Made by a program: the position numbers and the translations under genes. This document shows, in pieces, positions 1-10,504 of a stretch of DNA of 43,602 nucleotides; the stretch's first letter is position 1, and each line of letters begins with the position of its first letter. This DNA comes from Rhodospirillales bacterium. GTDB taxonomy: Bacteria > Pseudomonadota > Alphaproteobacteria > Rhodospirillales > Defluviicoccaceae. The stretch covers positions 1 through 43,602 of the forward strand of contig JAEULH010000008.1 of assembly GCA_016793925.1 (NCBI GenBank). The letters run 5' to 3'. Under the pieces are notes generated by a model. That model had not been told where the DNA came from, ran no database searches, and saw only the letters and a list, made by a program, of their open reading frames with translations.

Positions 1-2979
<2,979 letters not shown>

Positions 2980-3009
2980 CGCGGCTCTGCCGTCATCGGA
3001 AGAAACAAC

Positions 3010-3019
3010 CCCATATGGG
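3010..3019. promoter_or_regulatory. Perfect 10-bp palindrome upstream of the TolC-family gene
   Basis: CCCATATGGG is a perfect palindrome inside a 5-bp stem AACCC/GGGTT (3007-3021), followed by an AT-rich run TTAATTTTG that stands out from the GC-rich surroundings. It lies 31 bases after the HyuAB stop and about 70 bases before the TolC-like start. It could be a repressor operator or a weak transcription stop for the upstream gene; the sequence does not decide between them. Confidence 0.3.
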
Positions 3020-3087
3020 TTAATTTTGCAGCGCGGCTGTGCTAGTGTACCGCCCGACACCTACGCTTTTCGGGTATCGGGGGAACG

Positions 3088-4407
3088 TTGGCCGGCCGTC
3101 TCAGGCTTGCGATCAAGGCCGCAGCCGTCGCATTCGCGTGCGCGTTTGCGACCGACGCAACGGCGCAGACGCTGAGGGAGGCCCTGCAGGGTCTGGTCGA
3201 GACGCATCCGGCCATCGCCAGCGGCCGTGAGGCGGTCGACGCGGCGACGAGCGGGCGGGATCGCGCCAACGCGAACTATCTGCCCAGGCTCGACGTCACC
3301 ACCGCGTTCGGCCCGCAGTACATCGACAGCCCTCTGACGAGCAGCGCCGGCGGCGGCGAGTGGGTCGCCGTCGCCCAGATCGCCGGTGTCGAGGTGTCGC
3401 AGGTCCTGTTCGACGGCTTTGCCACGCCGGCCCGGGTGGCGGCGGCGGGACTGCAGACCGAGTCGGCGCGTTTCGGCCTGGCGGCGACCCGCCAGCAGGT
3501 GCTGCTGGACGGCATCGGCGCCTATCTCGACGTGGTCCGTCATCGCCGGCTGGTCGAACTGGCGCGCGCGAGCGAGCGTACGATCAAGAGCCAGCTTCGT
3601 CTCGAGGACGAGCGCGTCCGCCGCGGCGCCGGGATCGCGGTCGATGTCCTGCAGGCCAAATCCCGGCTGCAGGTGGCGAAGGAGCAGCGGATCGGCTTCG
3701 AGGGCGCGCTTCGCCTGGCCATCAGCCACTACCTCCAGGTGTTCGCCCAGCCGCCCGAGATCGACGCCATGGCCATGCCGCCGCCGCCGGTGCATCTCAT
3801 TCCCGACGACCTGCACGGCGCCATTGTTCTTGCGCAGGCGGAGAACCCGGCCGTGAACGCCAGTCTGGCGCAGATCGCGGAAGCGGCGGAAGGCCGGAGG
3901 ATCGCCAGGGGCGACTACTATCCCACCTTCGACCTCGTCGCCGGCGCCAACTACGAAAAGGATACGGATCTCGTCGAAGGCGTCCGCACCGACCTGTCGC
4001 TGCTCCTGCGCGCGACCTGGAACCTGTTCGACGGCTTTGCGACGGACGCGGCGGCGGCGGAGGCGGCGGCCGTCTATCGCGGCCGGCGCGACGACCACGA
4101 GGCGCTAGAGCGGCGGGTCGGCGACGCCGTCCGCGCCGCGTGGCACACGCTGAACACCGCGAGAGAGCGCGAAGAGCTGCTTGAAAACGGCGTCGCCATC
4201 GCCGAGCAGGTCTTTGCGATGCGACGGAAGCTGCGCGCGGCCGGCCGAGAAACCGCCATCAACGTGCTCGACGCCGAGGACGAGTTGACCAGGGCGCGGA
4301 TCGCGCTGACGGCGGCGCAGGCCGAGGCGCAGCTTTCGGTCTATCGCCTTATCGCCGCCATCGGCCGGCTCGGCCCGCGCGAACTCGCCCTTGCCGTCGG
4401 TCGGTGA
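3088..4407 (+). CDS. TolC-family outer membrane efflux protein
   Basis: Outer membrane channel subunit of a type I secretion or tripartite efflux system. A TTG start at 3088 follows a GGGGGAA ribosome site. The N-terminus is a signal peptide: basic start, hydrophobic AAAVAFACAFA, likely cleavage after the Ala of ATDATA (residue about 26). The mature protein has the two OEP repeats of the family (about 27-225 and 235-430), each beginning with LREAL- or AIVLAQ-type helices and rich in A/E/R coiled-coil sequence; YLPRLD and YYPTFDLV are the usual starts of the beta strands. Length 439 fits TolC homologues. No membrane-fusion or inner-membrane pump gene is adjacent, so its partners are elsewhere. 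Its 3' end faces msrB with only 11 bases between. Confidence 0.93.
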   Translation: MAGRLRLAIKAAAVAFACAFATDATAQTLREALQGLVETHPAIASGREAVDAATSGRDRANANYLPRLDVTTAFGPQYIDSPLTSSAGGGEWVAVAQIAGVEVSQVLFDGFATPARVAAAGLQTESARFGLAATRQQVLLDGIGAYLDVVRHRRLVELARASERTIKSQLRLEDERVRRGAGIAVDVLQAKSRLQVAKEQRIGFEGALRLAISHYLQVFAQPPEIDAMAMPPPPVHLIPDDLHGAIVLAQAENPAVNASLAQIAEAAEGRRIARGDYYPTFDLVAGANYEKDTDLVEGVRTDLSLLLRATWNLFDGFATDAAAAEAAAVYRGRRDDHEALERRVGDAVRAAWHTLNTAREREELLENGVAIAEQVFAMRRKLRAAGRETAINVLDAEDELTRARIALTAAQAEAQLSVYRLIAAIGRLGPRELALAVGR

Positions 4408-4418
4408 AGACAGCGCGC

Positions 4419-4829
4419 CTAATCGGTCTTGGCGTCGTGCGCGCGATGCCTGAGCGAGACCGAGTTGATGCAATAGCGCTGGCCGGTGGGTTGCGGGCCG
4501 TCCGGAAAGACATGACCGAGATGGGCGCCGCAGCGGCTGCACATCACCTCGGTGCGGACCATGCCGAACGAGCGGTCGGCTTCGGCGGCAATCCGTTCTG
4601 CTTCGATCGGTTCGTAGAAGCTGGGCCAGCCGCTGCCGGAGTCGAACTTGGTCTCCGAAGCGAACAGCTCCTCGCCGCAGCACGCGCAAAGATAGACGCC
4701 CGGCTCCTTCGTGTTCCAGTAGGCGCCGGTAAAGGCCCGCTCGGTCCCCTTCTGCCGGCAAACCGCATACTGCTCGGGCGTCAGCTCCCGACGCCACTCC
4801 TCTTCCGTCTTCGTCATCTTCTCCGCCAT
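4419..4829 (-). CDS. msrB: Peptide-methionine (R)-S-oxide reductase MsrB
   Basis: Reduces the R-epimer of methionine sulfoxide in proteins, a cytoplasmic oxidative-damage repair step. With the start at 4829 (136 residues) the protein has the zinc-binding pairs C48xxC51 and C97xxC100, the substrate-pocket motif GSGWPSFY and the catalytic cysteine C120 in RYCINSVSL, all in family order. An in-frame ATG at 4862 would add 11 residues, but GAGGCGAGACAG stands before 4829 while 4862 has no clear ribosome site, so 4829 is preferred. No MsrA domain is fused. It is transcribed divergently from the SDR gene and convergently with the TolC-like gene. Confidence 0.95.
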   Translation of the reverse strand: MAEKMTKTEEEWRRELTPEQYAVCRQKGTERAFTGAYWNTKEPGVYLCACCGEELFASETKFDSGSGWPSFYEPIEAERIAAEADRSFGMVRTEVMCSRCGAHLGHVFPDGPQPTGQRYCINSVSLRHRAHDAKTD

Positions 4830-4988
4830 CTGTCTCGCCTCGTTGCCGCCATCGAAGGGCATGTCCGGATTGCTTTGTTGAATTGAGAGGTGCGCGCTCT
4901 TTCCTAAGTGTCAAGGAAGCGGCTTCGCCGGGCATCCCGCTCCGCGCGCGGCCTCGACCTGGATCCAGACAGGAAAGGAGAGGGTGGC

Positions 4989-5858
4989 ATGGGATTCGAT
5001 TTCTCGACTCTGCACGATCCGGCCTTGCCGCAAGTCGTCATGCCGGAATGCCCGGCTGCGCAAAAGCTGAGGGGCCAGAAGGCCCTCGTCACCGGCGGCA
5101 GTTCCGGCATCGGCAAGGGCGTCGCTCTCGGCCTCGCCGAGGCGGGCGCCGACGTCGTCGTCAACTACCACTCCGGCGCCGAGGAAGGCGAGGCGGTGGC
5201 GGAAGCCATTCGCCGCAGCGGCGTCCGTGCCTACGCACACGGCTGCGACGTCTCGGAGGAAGACCAGGTCGAGGCGCTGTTCGCCCGGATGCAGGAGGAG
5301 TTCGGCAGGATCGACATCCTCGTCGCCAACGCCGGCATGCAGAAGGACGCGCCCTTCGACGAGATGACGCTGGCGCAGTGGAACGCGGTCATCAAGGTCA
5401 ATCTCACCGGTCAGTTCCTCTGCGCCCGCGCCGCCGTCCGCGCCTTCAAGAAACGTGGCGTCGTTCCGGGCGTTTCGAGCTCCGCCGGCAAGATCATCTG
5501 CATGAGCTCGGTCCACGACGTCATCCCGTGGGCCGGCCACGTCAACTACGCAGCGAGCAAGGGCGGCATTTCGCTGATGATGAAGAGCATTGCCCAGGAG
5601 GTCGCGCCGTACCGGATCCGGGTCAATGCAATCTGCCCCGGCGCGATCCGCACGCCGATCAACGAGGAGGCATGGCGGACGCCGGAGGCCTATGGCGAGC
5701 TGATGAAGCTCGTCCCCTATAAGCGGATCGGCGAGGCCGAGGACATTGCTCGCGCCGCCGTCTGGCTGGCCTCCGACGATGCCGATTACGTCACCGGGCT
5801 CAGCCTGTATGTCGATGGCGGCATGACCCTGTACCCCGGCTTCGAGACCGGCGGCTGA
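4989..5858 (+). CDS. SDR-family NAD(P)-dependent oxidoreductase (glucose 1-dehydrogenase-like)
   Basis: Classical short-chain dehydrogenase/reductase, 289 residues. Rossmann glycine motif TGGSSGIG (35-42), NAG (114-116), structural Asn in KVN (138), and the catalytic Ser174, Tyr187 and Lys191 (YAASK) are all present. The order and C-terminal CPGAIRTPIN and TGLSLYVDGG match the glucose 1-dehydrogenase / 3-oxoacyl-ACP reductase-like group; the substrate cannot be fixed. The start at 4989 is chosen because a strong AAAGGAGAGGG site precedes it; the frame is open upstream to 4908 but that stretch (arginine-rich) does not look like SDR sequence. A roughly 30-residue extension before the Rossmann fold resembles SDRs annotated as glucose dehydrogenases. 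Confidence 0.92.
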   Translation: MGFDFSTLHDPALPQVVMPECPAAQKLRGQKALVTGGSSGIGKGVALGLAEAGADVVVNYHSGAEEGEAVAEAIRRSGVRAYAHGCDVSEEDQVEALFARMQEEFGRIDILVANAGMQKDAPFDEMTLAQWNAVIKVNLTGQFLCARAAVRAFKKRGVVPGVSSSAGKIICMSSVHDVIPWAGHVNYAASKGGISLMMKSIAQEVAPYRIRVNAICPGAIRTPINEEAWRTPEAYGELMKLVPYKRIGEAEDIARAAVWLASDDADYVTGLSLYVDGGMTLYPGFETGG

Positions 5859-5866
5859 GGAGGAGG

Positions 5867-6385
5867 CTACCCGGGGGCCGGGCCGTCGCGCCCGGCGTCG
5901 TGGGCGCGGCGTTCTTCCGCCGTCCAGGCCGAAAAGGGGCGTTCGCTCAGGGCGGCGTTGAAGTATCGGGGTTGCGCGGAAACCTCCGCTCCGACCCAGG
6001 GTGGCCGATCGAACGCCTGGTCCTCGCTGTCGAGTTCCAGTTCGGCGACGACCAGGCCTTCGTTCTCACCGGCGAAGACGTCGATGACCCACAGCAGCCC
6101 GTTCACGTCCGCCTCGTAGCGCGTCTTCTCGATCAGCGGCCGGCGGCAGCAGGTGTCGAGCAGGACGTTGGCGTCGTCGGGCGGCACGGCGTACTCGAAC
6201 TCCAGGCGCGAAATGCCGGTGCCGTCGCTCTTGATCGTCAGGAAAGCGCTTTCGCCCATTGTCCGGACGCGGACGACAGCGCCCGCGCCGCGGCACAGGT
6301 ACCCCTGGCGGATGGCGATCGGCTTGGCTCCGGCCCGCCACCCCTCGCCGATGACCAGGAACTTCCGTTCGATCTCCGTGCCCAA
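5867..6385 (-). CDS. CYTH-domain protein (inorganic triphosphatase / class IV adenylate cyclase-like)
   Basis: Small single-domain CYTH protein of 172 residues. The N-terminal ExExK signature is E4-x-E6-x-K8 (EIERKF), followed by IRQGYL, RVRTMGESAFLTIK, EFEYAVP, EKTRYEADVNGLLWVIDVF and VVAELEL, giving the alternating charged residues that line the triphosphate tunnel. Bacterial stand-alone homologues hydrolyse inorganic triphosphate or, less often, make cAMP; the activity cannot be settled from sequence, but the short form resembles the ygiF/NeuTTM-type triphosphatases. It lies 11 bases downstream of dnaX on the same strand and may be read from the same transcript. Confidence 0.9.
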   Translation of the reverse strand: MGTEIERKFLVIGEGWRAGAKPIAIRQGYLCRGAGAVVRVRTMGESAFLTIKSDGTGISRLEFEYAVPPDDANVLLDTCCRRPLIEKTRYEADVNGLLWVIDVFAGENEGLVVAELELDSEDQAFDRPPWVGAEVSAQPRYFNAALSERPFSAWTAEERRAHDAGRDGPAPG

Positions 6386-6396
6386 GCTGCCTCCCT

Positions 6397-8373
6397 TCAG
6401 TCGCCAGCGCCGGCGGACTCCCTGCCGCCGTCGCTGCCAGCTTCGGCATCGTCCTCAACCGGATTGTCCTCGAGCGGCGCGTCCGGATCGGCGATCGCCT
6501 CGGCCGCCCCCACCGCCCTGACCTCGCCGAGGCGCGATCCGGGGAAGGCCGCGAGCACCGCCTGGACCAGCGGCTCGGCCTCGACGCGGCGGCGGCGATC
6601 GGCGTCCTGCTTTTGGCGCTGTTCGAGGATGGTCGGTTCGCCCTCCTCGCGGGAGACGGCGACGAGCCATGACCGCCCGGTCTGTCGGGTGAGAAACTCG
6701 CGCAAGCGGCGGACGAGATCCGCGGGCGCGGCGCCCGCGGGGCGGATTTCAATGCGACCGGGTTCAAAGCGGACGAGATGGACGTCTGCGATGAGCTGCC
6801 CGTAGAGGATGGCCTCGCGTTCCTCACGCGCCAGCGCGACGACGGCGGCGAAGTTCGTTGGCGCCGCTCCGGCCGAAGGCGCGGCCGCTCCTCCGTCGTC
6901 CGGGTCGCGCTCGGTCGCCGGCGCCAGGTTCGGCACGGCGGCGACCGGCGCGACCGCCATCGCCGAGGTACCCTGCGCCGGCGGCGACGCCGAGCGCGCC
7001 GACGGCGCCCGGGTTGTCGACGCCTGGCCTTCTCGCGCGCCGCTCCCGGCCGGACCCGGCGCGACCGCTCGGTCCGCCTGGCCGCCGAGGTCCGTCCGCG
7101 ATCCGCTCGAGCCGGCGGATCGGTCCTGCGCCTGGCGCAGCGCCTCTGCCGGCGTCGGCAGACGGGCTGCGTAGGCGATCCGGATCAGAACCATCTCCGC
7201 GGCTTGCACCGGCGACGGGGCGGCGCGGGTCTCGCCCAGTCCCTTCAACAGCATCTGCCACAGCCGTGAAGCCTCGCCCATGGCCAGCCGCTCGGCCATG
7301 GACCGGCCGCGGACCCGCTCGGCCTCGGGCACGCCGGCCGCGTCGACGCAATTCGGCACGACCTTGATCCGCGTCAGCCAGTGGGTCAGATCGAGGAGGT
7401 CCGTCAGGATCTCGACCGGATCGGCGCCGGCGCGATACTGGGCAGCGAGAAGATCGAGCGCGGCGGCGGCGTCGCCACGAATGGCGGCGTCGAGAAGGTC
7501 GAATGTGACCGAACGGTCGGCGAGGCCGAGCATGCGGCGGACGTCGTCCTCTTCGACGGTGCCCTCGCCATGGGCAATTGCCTGATCGAGCAGCGACAGG
7601 CCGTCGCGGACGCTGCCGTCGGCGGCTCGCGCGATCAGATGCAGCGCCGTCGCCGAGGCGTCGGCGCCCTCGCGCCTGGCAATGTCGCCGAGGTGCGCGA
7701 CGAGGAGGTCGGCATCGATCCGGCGCAGGTCGAAGCGCTGACAGCGCGAGAGCACCGTGACCGGAACCTTGCGGATTTCGGTGGTCGCGAAGACGAAGCG
7801 GACATGCTCGGGCGGCTCCTCCAGGGTTTTCAGCAGCGCGTTGAAGGCGTTGCGCGAGAGCATGTGGACTTCGTCGATGATGTAGATCTTGTAGCGCGCC
7901 GAGGTCGGGCGGTAGCGGGTGCCGTCGAGGAGCTCGCGAATCTCGTCGACGCCCGTTCGGCTGGCCGCGTCCATTTCGATCACGTCCATGTGCCGGTCGG
8001 CGGTGATCGCGACGCAATGGGCGCACTGGCCGCAGGGAGCCGCGGTGGGTCCGCCCGTGCCGTCCGCTCCGACGCAGTTGAGCGCGCGGGCAACGATGCG
8101 CGCCGTCGTCGTCTTGCCGATCCCGCGCACGCCTGACAGCATGAAGGCGTGGGCCAGCCGACCCGAGGCGAGCGCATTGGTCAGGGTCCGGACCATCGCC
8201 TCCTGGCCGATCAGCTCGGCAAAAGTGGTGGGGCGGTACTTCCGGGCGAGGACCCTGTAACCGTCCGCTCCCGTGCCGGCCGCAAGCAAAGCCGAAGCGC
8301 CCGGCGCGACCGGGTCGGCGGCGGCCGGTTCCGTTGCCCGCGGGCTGTCGTTCAGCACATCGCTCGGCGTCAA
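6397..8373 (-). CDS. dnaX: DNA polymerase III subunit gamma/tau
   Basis: Clamp-loader ATPase that loads the beta clamp and couples the replicative polymerases. Residues: Walker A GVRGIGKTT (81-89), zinc-binding cysteines C100, C114, C117, C120, Walker B/DExx IIDEVHML (165-172), and SRC (209-211) carrying the arginine finger. After the AAA+ core the chain continues through domain III into a Pro/Ala-rich linker (about 410-520) and a C-terminal tau domain, 658 residues in all. The start is TTG at 8373 with only a weak GGAC upstream; no ATG precedes the conserved YRVLARKYRP. I see no A-rich slippery heptamer of the E. coli kind, so only tau is likely made by simple reading. The SRP RNA gene lies just upstream on the same strand. 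Confidence 0.97.
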   Translation of the reverse strand: MTPSDVLNDSPRATEPAAADPVAPGASALLAAGTGADGYRVLARKYRPTTFAELIGQEAMVRTLTNALASGRLAHAFMLSGVRGIGKTTTARIVARALNCVGADGTGGPTAAPCGQCAHCVAITADRHMDVIEMDAASRTGVDEIRELLDGTRYRPTSARYKIYIIDEVHMLSRNAFNALLKTLEEPPEHVRFVFATTEIRKVPVTVLSRCQRFDLRRIDADLLVAHLGDIARREGADASATALHLIARAADGSVRDGLSLLDQAIAHGEGTVEEDDVRRMLGLADRSVTFDLLDAAIRGDAAAALDLLAAQYRAGADPVEILTDLLDLTHWLTRIKVVPNCVDAAGVPEAERVRGRSMAERLAMGEASRLWQMLLKGLGETRAAPSPVQAAEMVLIRIAYAARLPTPAEALRQAQDRSAGSSGSRTDLGGQADRAVAPGPAGSGAREGQASTTRAPSARSASPPAQGTSAMAVAPVAAVPNLAPATERDPDDGGAAAPSAGAAPTNFAAVVALAREEREAILYGQLIADVHLVRFEPGRIEIRPAGAAPADLVRRLREFLTRQTGRSWLVAVSREEGEPTILEQRQKQDADRRRRVEAEPLVQAVLAAFPGSRLGEVRAVGAAEAIADPDAPLEDNPVEDDAEAGSDGGRESAGAGD

Positions 8374-8435
8374 GTCGTGTCCTACGCGTCCGCTGTCTGG
8401 GCTCGGCGCCGCTTCGCGTTGGTCGCAACAGACAT

Positions 8436-8538
8436 GCTGGGAGACTGGACGAACGACCCGGGCCGAAACTCGTTACGGCTGCTTCCTTCCGGATCTGACC
8501 GGGTTGGCGAGGGGCCCGTCCGCCGCCAGCCTCCCAGC
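8436..8538 (-). ncRNA. ffs: Signal recognition particle RNA, small bacterial (4.5S) type
   Basis: RNA scaffold of the bacterial SRP, binding Ffh and guiding FtsY docking at the membrane. On the minus strand the conserved apical part is present: GTCAGATCCGGAAGGAAGCA, with the GGAA tetraloop and the asymmetric internal loop that contacts the Ffh M domain. The ends pair: GCTGGGAGGCTGG at the 5' side (8538-8526) with CCAGTCTCCCAGC at the 3' side (8448-8436), with one G-U/mismatch position, giving the expected long hairpin of about 103 nt. Placement directly upstream of dnaX is a common alphaproteobacterial order. Exact processed ends are inferred from the pairing. Confidence 0.96.
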
Positions 8539-8541
8539 ACA

Positions 8542-8572
8542 ACTATATCAGCCGCCCGCCGGGGGCAGGCAA
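8542..8572 (-). promoter_or_regulatory. Probable promoter of ffs (and possibly dnaX)
   Basis: On the minus strand an extended -10, TGATATAGT (TATAGT at 8547-8542, five of six consensus bases, with TG one base upstream), ends four bases before the predicted RNA 5' end. A TTGCCT at 8572-8567 could be the -35, though the 19-base spacer is long; an extended -10 tolerates a poor -35. Confidence 0.6.
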
Positions 8573-8713
8573 GGCCTTTGCCGAGGCGGAGAGTTCCGCG
8601 CGGTCTAAGGGCGATCGCGGCCGGTACCTTCGAACCATCGAAGCGCGCTGGATCGCTGCGGCGACATGCCTCAAGTTCAGGTAGCCTGCGGCCATTGCGA
8701 TGAGGATGATGCT

Positions 8714-9700
8714 GTGTCACGCTCGAACGTCATGAAACCCCTGTTCTACACTGGCGCGCCGCTCGACCGCGACGAGGCGTTGCGCCGTGATGACGGTTGG
8801 CAGCGCGACCGGCTGGCCGATGCGAACAGCCGCATCTTCCCCGTCTGGCGCGAACACAACCTCATCGCCGCCGGCGACACGCCTGCGGCGATGGCGTTGC
8901 CGCCTGATGGCGTCCTGCTCGAGCGCGCAGACGTCGTCGTCTTCCTCGGCCTTGACGAAGAGGGACGCGCCTGCTTCGCGGTCGATATCTCCGCGCTCGA
9001 TGAGCCGGCTCTTCCCAATCTGGCGGGCGCGGCCCGCTTCACCACCCTGCGCCGTGTCGGTGCGCTCATGGACCGCGGCGAGGGCGCCATCCTGGCGACG
9101 GCGCGCGCACTGGTCCTTTGGCACAGGCGCCACCGCTTCTGCAGTGTCTGCGGCGCGCGTGCCGAAAGCCGGGACGCCGGCCATGTCCGTGCCTGCGTCA
9201 GGCCCGAGTGCGGGGCCCTGCACTTTCCGCGCTCGGACCCGGCCGTCATCATGCTGGTGACGCAGCGCGACGGTTGCAGCGACCGCTGTCTGTTGGGCCG
9301 CCAGGCCAAGTGGCCGAAGGGGATGATGTCGACCTTGGCGGGCTTCGTCGAGCCGGGCGAGACGCTGGAGGAGGCGGTGGCGCGCGAGGTCGAGGAGGAA
9401 ACTGGCATCCGGATTGCTAGGCCTCGGTACAGAGGGTCGCAGCCATGGCCGTTCCCGGCCTCTTTGATGCTTGGTTTCCGTGCAGAAGCGGCCGCCGGCG
9501 TCGAGCTTCGGGTGAACGCTGCGGAACTGGAGGATGCCCGCTGGTTCAGCCGTAGCGAAATCCGGGACCGTCGCTCCATCGGCCTCACCCTGCCGGGCCG
9601 GGACTCGATCGCTCGGCGGCTGATCGAGGATTGGTTGGACGAAGACGAGGGGGAAGGAAAGGCGCAGAGCGAGGAGGCGCAACCGTGTCCGGCTTGGTGA
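8714..9700 (+). CDS. nudC: NAD+ diphosphatase, Nudix family (NudC)
   Basis: Hydrolyses NADH/NAD+ to NMN and AMP and, in studied bacteria, removes NAD caps from RNA. It has the three-part NudC layout: an N-terminal variable domain, a zinc ribbon with CSVCG ... CVRPEC, and the Nudix box GX5EX7REUXEEXGU (GFVEPGE, then REVEEETGI), followed by the NudC-specific SQPWPFP that distinguishes it from other Nudix enzymes. GTG at 8714 is chosen as start because GAGG sits 9 bases before it; an ATG at 8732 is the alternative and an ATG at 8666 has no ribosome site. Length 328 residues. The GNAT gene overlaps its 3' end. Confidence 0.94.
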   Translation: MSRSNVMKPLFYTGAPLDRDEALRRDDGWQRDRLADANSRIFPVWREHNLIAAGDTPAAMALPPDGVLLERADVVVFLGLDEEGRACFAVDISALDEPALPNLAGAARFTTLRRVGALMDRGEGAILATARALVLWHRRHRFCSVCGARAESRDAGHVRACVRPECGALHFPRSDPAVIMLVTQRDGCSDRCLLGRQAKWPKGMMSTLAGFVEPGETLEEAVAREVEEETGIRIARPRYRGSQPWPFPASLMLGFRAEAAAGVELRVNAAELEDARWFSRSEIRDRRSIGLTLPGRDSIARRLIEDWLDEDEGEGKAQSEEAQPCPAW

Positions 9701-10242
9701 TGATCAGAGACGCGAAGATCGGCGACGCCGACGGCATGGCCACGGTCTATGTGGATGCGTGGCGGACGACCTATCCCGGGATGATCCCGGACAAGGTTCT
9801 GGTCCGGATGTCGAAGCGCGACCAGGCAATGCAGTGGGCGCACGCGATCGCGGCGCGTCCACGCGCTGACGCGATCGTTGTTGCCGAACTGGACCGGCAC
9901 GGGATCATCGGCTTCGGGAGCTGCGGCCCGGCGCGGCGGACGATCCTGCCGCAGGCGGCGGAGATCTACACACTGTACGTCCGGCCCGGCTTCCAGGACC
10001 GGGGGCTTGGCCGCCAGCTCCTCCACCGCCTGTTCGAGCGGTTGACCGAAAATGAGCTTCCATCGGCCGTCGTCTGGGTCCTGAGCGCCAACCCGGCCCG
10101 CTTCTTCTACGAGGCGATGGGCGGCCGGCGCGTCGCCGAACGGAAGGAACGCCTGTGGGGTTGCGATCTGCCGCAGACCGCTTACGCTTGGGCCGATGTG
10201 CGCACCGCGCGCGTTCCCAAGCGGAGCGCTCGCGAGCAGTAA
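9685..10242 (+). CDS. GNAT-family N-acetyltransferase
   Basis: Single-domain GNAT acyltransferase of 185 residues; acceptor unknown. Recognisable parts: N-terminal IRDAKIGDADGMATVYVDAWRTTY in pieces typical of the fold (first strand and the Trp/Tyr-rich helix), the beta4 strand AEIYTLYVRPGF, and the acetyl-CoA pyrophosphate loop QDRGLGRQLL (motif A Q/RxxGxG/A). The C-terminal FYEAMGGRRVAE is the usual beta6-beta7 region. GTG at 9685 is preferred as start: GAGGAG at 9671-9676 gives an 8-base spacing, and the gene then overlaps nudC by 16 bases, suggesting coupled translation. ATG at 9700 is a possible alternative. Confidence 0.88.
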   Translation: MSGLVMIRDAKIGDADGMATVYVDAWRTTYPGMIPDKVLVRMSKRDQAMQWAHAIAARPRADAIVVAELDRHGIIGFGSCGPARRTILPQAAEIYTLYVRPGFQDRGLGRQLLHRLFERLTENELPSAVVWVLSANPARFFYEAMGGRRVAERKERLWGCDLPQTAYAWADVRTARVPKRSAREQ

Positions 10243-10333
10243 CGCGCCGGCCTCTCAGGCGATGGGGGCGGGACGCGCACCGCTTCGCTAACCAAATGGT
10301 AATTTGCCTGCGCTTGTTGCGCGTGCGATGGAC

Positions 10334-10362
10334 TTCGTCGCGGCGCTCGGTTCCGCTATGAT
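10334..10362 (+). promoter_or_regulatory. Possible sigma70-type promoter for the EEP-family gene
   Basis: TATGAT (10357-10362) matches five of six -10 bases, with TTCGTC (10334-10339) a weak -35 at a 17-base spacing. Initiation near 10369 would leave only the ATG at 10505 as a sensible start, in agreement with the coding assignment. The -35 is poor, so this is tentative. Confidence 0.35.
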
Positions 10363-10504
10363 CGGCTGCGCCCGAAACTCGGGGGGCCCTGAACGGATCG
10401 CAGCACTTGGGACGAGCTTTTATCGCGGCGGGCGAAACCGCTCGTTAACCGTCGCCGCGCATCTTGATGGCACGGATTTTGGAAAGTCGAGCCCGATCTC
10501 GTCG

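Noticed and set aside
3061-4098. 345-codon open frame antisense to the TolC-like gene
   Set aside because: No family motif, Arg/Asp/Gly composition bias, and the plus-strand gene has signal peptide and OEP repeats.
6397-6700. Programmed frameshift producing a short gamma form of DnaX
   Set aside because: No A AAA AAG-type slippery run or following hairpin was seen; the tau frame is continuous.
10288-10302. CtrA-like box CTAA-N7-GTAA upstream of the EEP gene
   Set aside because: Both half-sites deviate from TTAA, and one chance match in a 260-base gap is not enough; a genome-wide motif scan would be needed.
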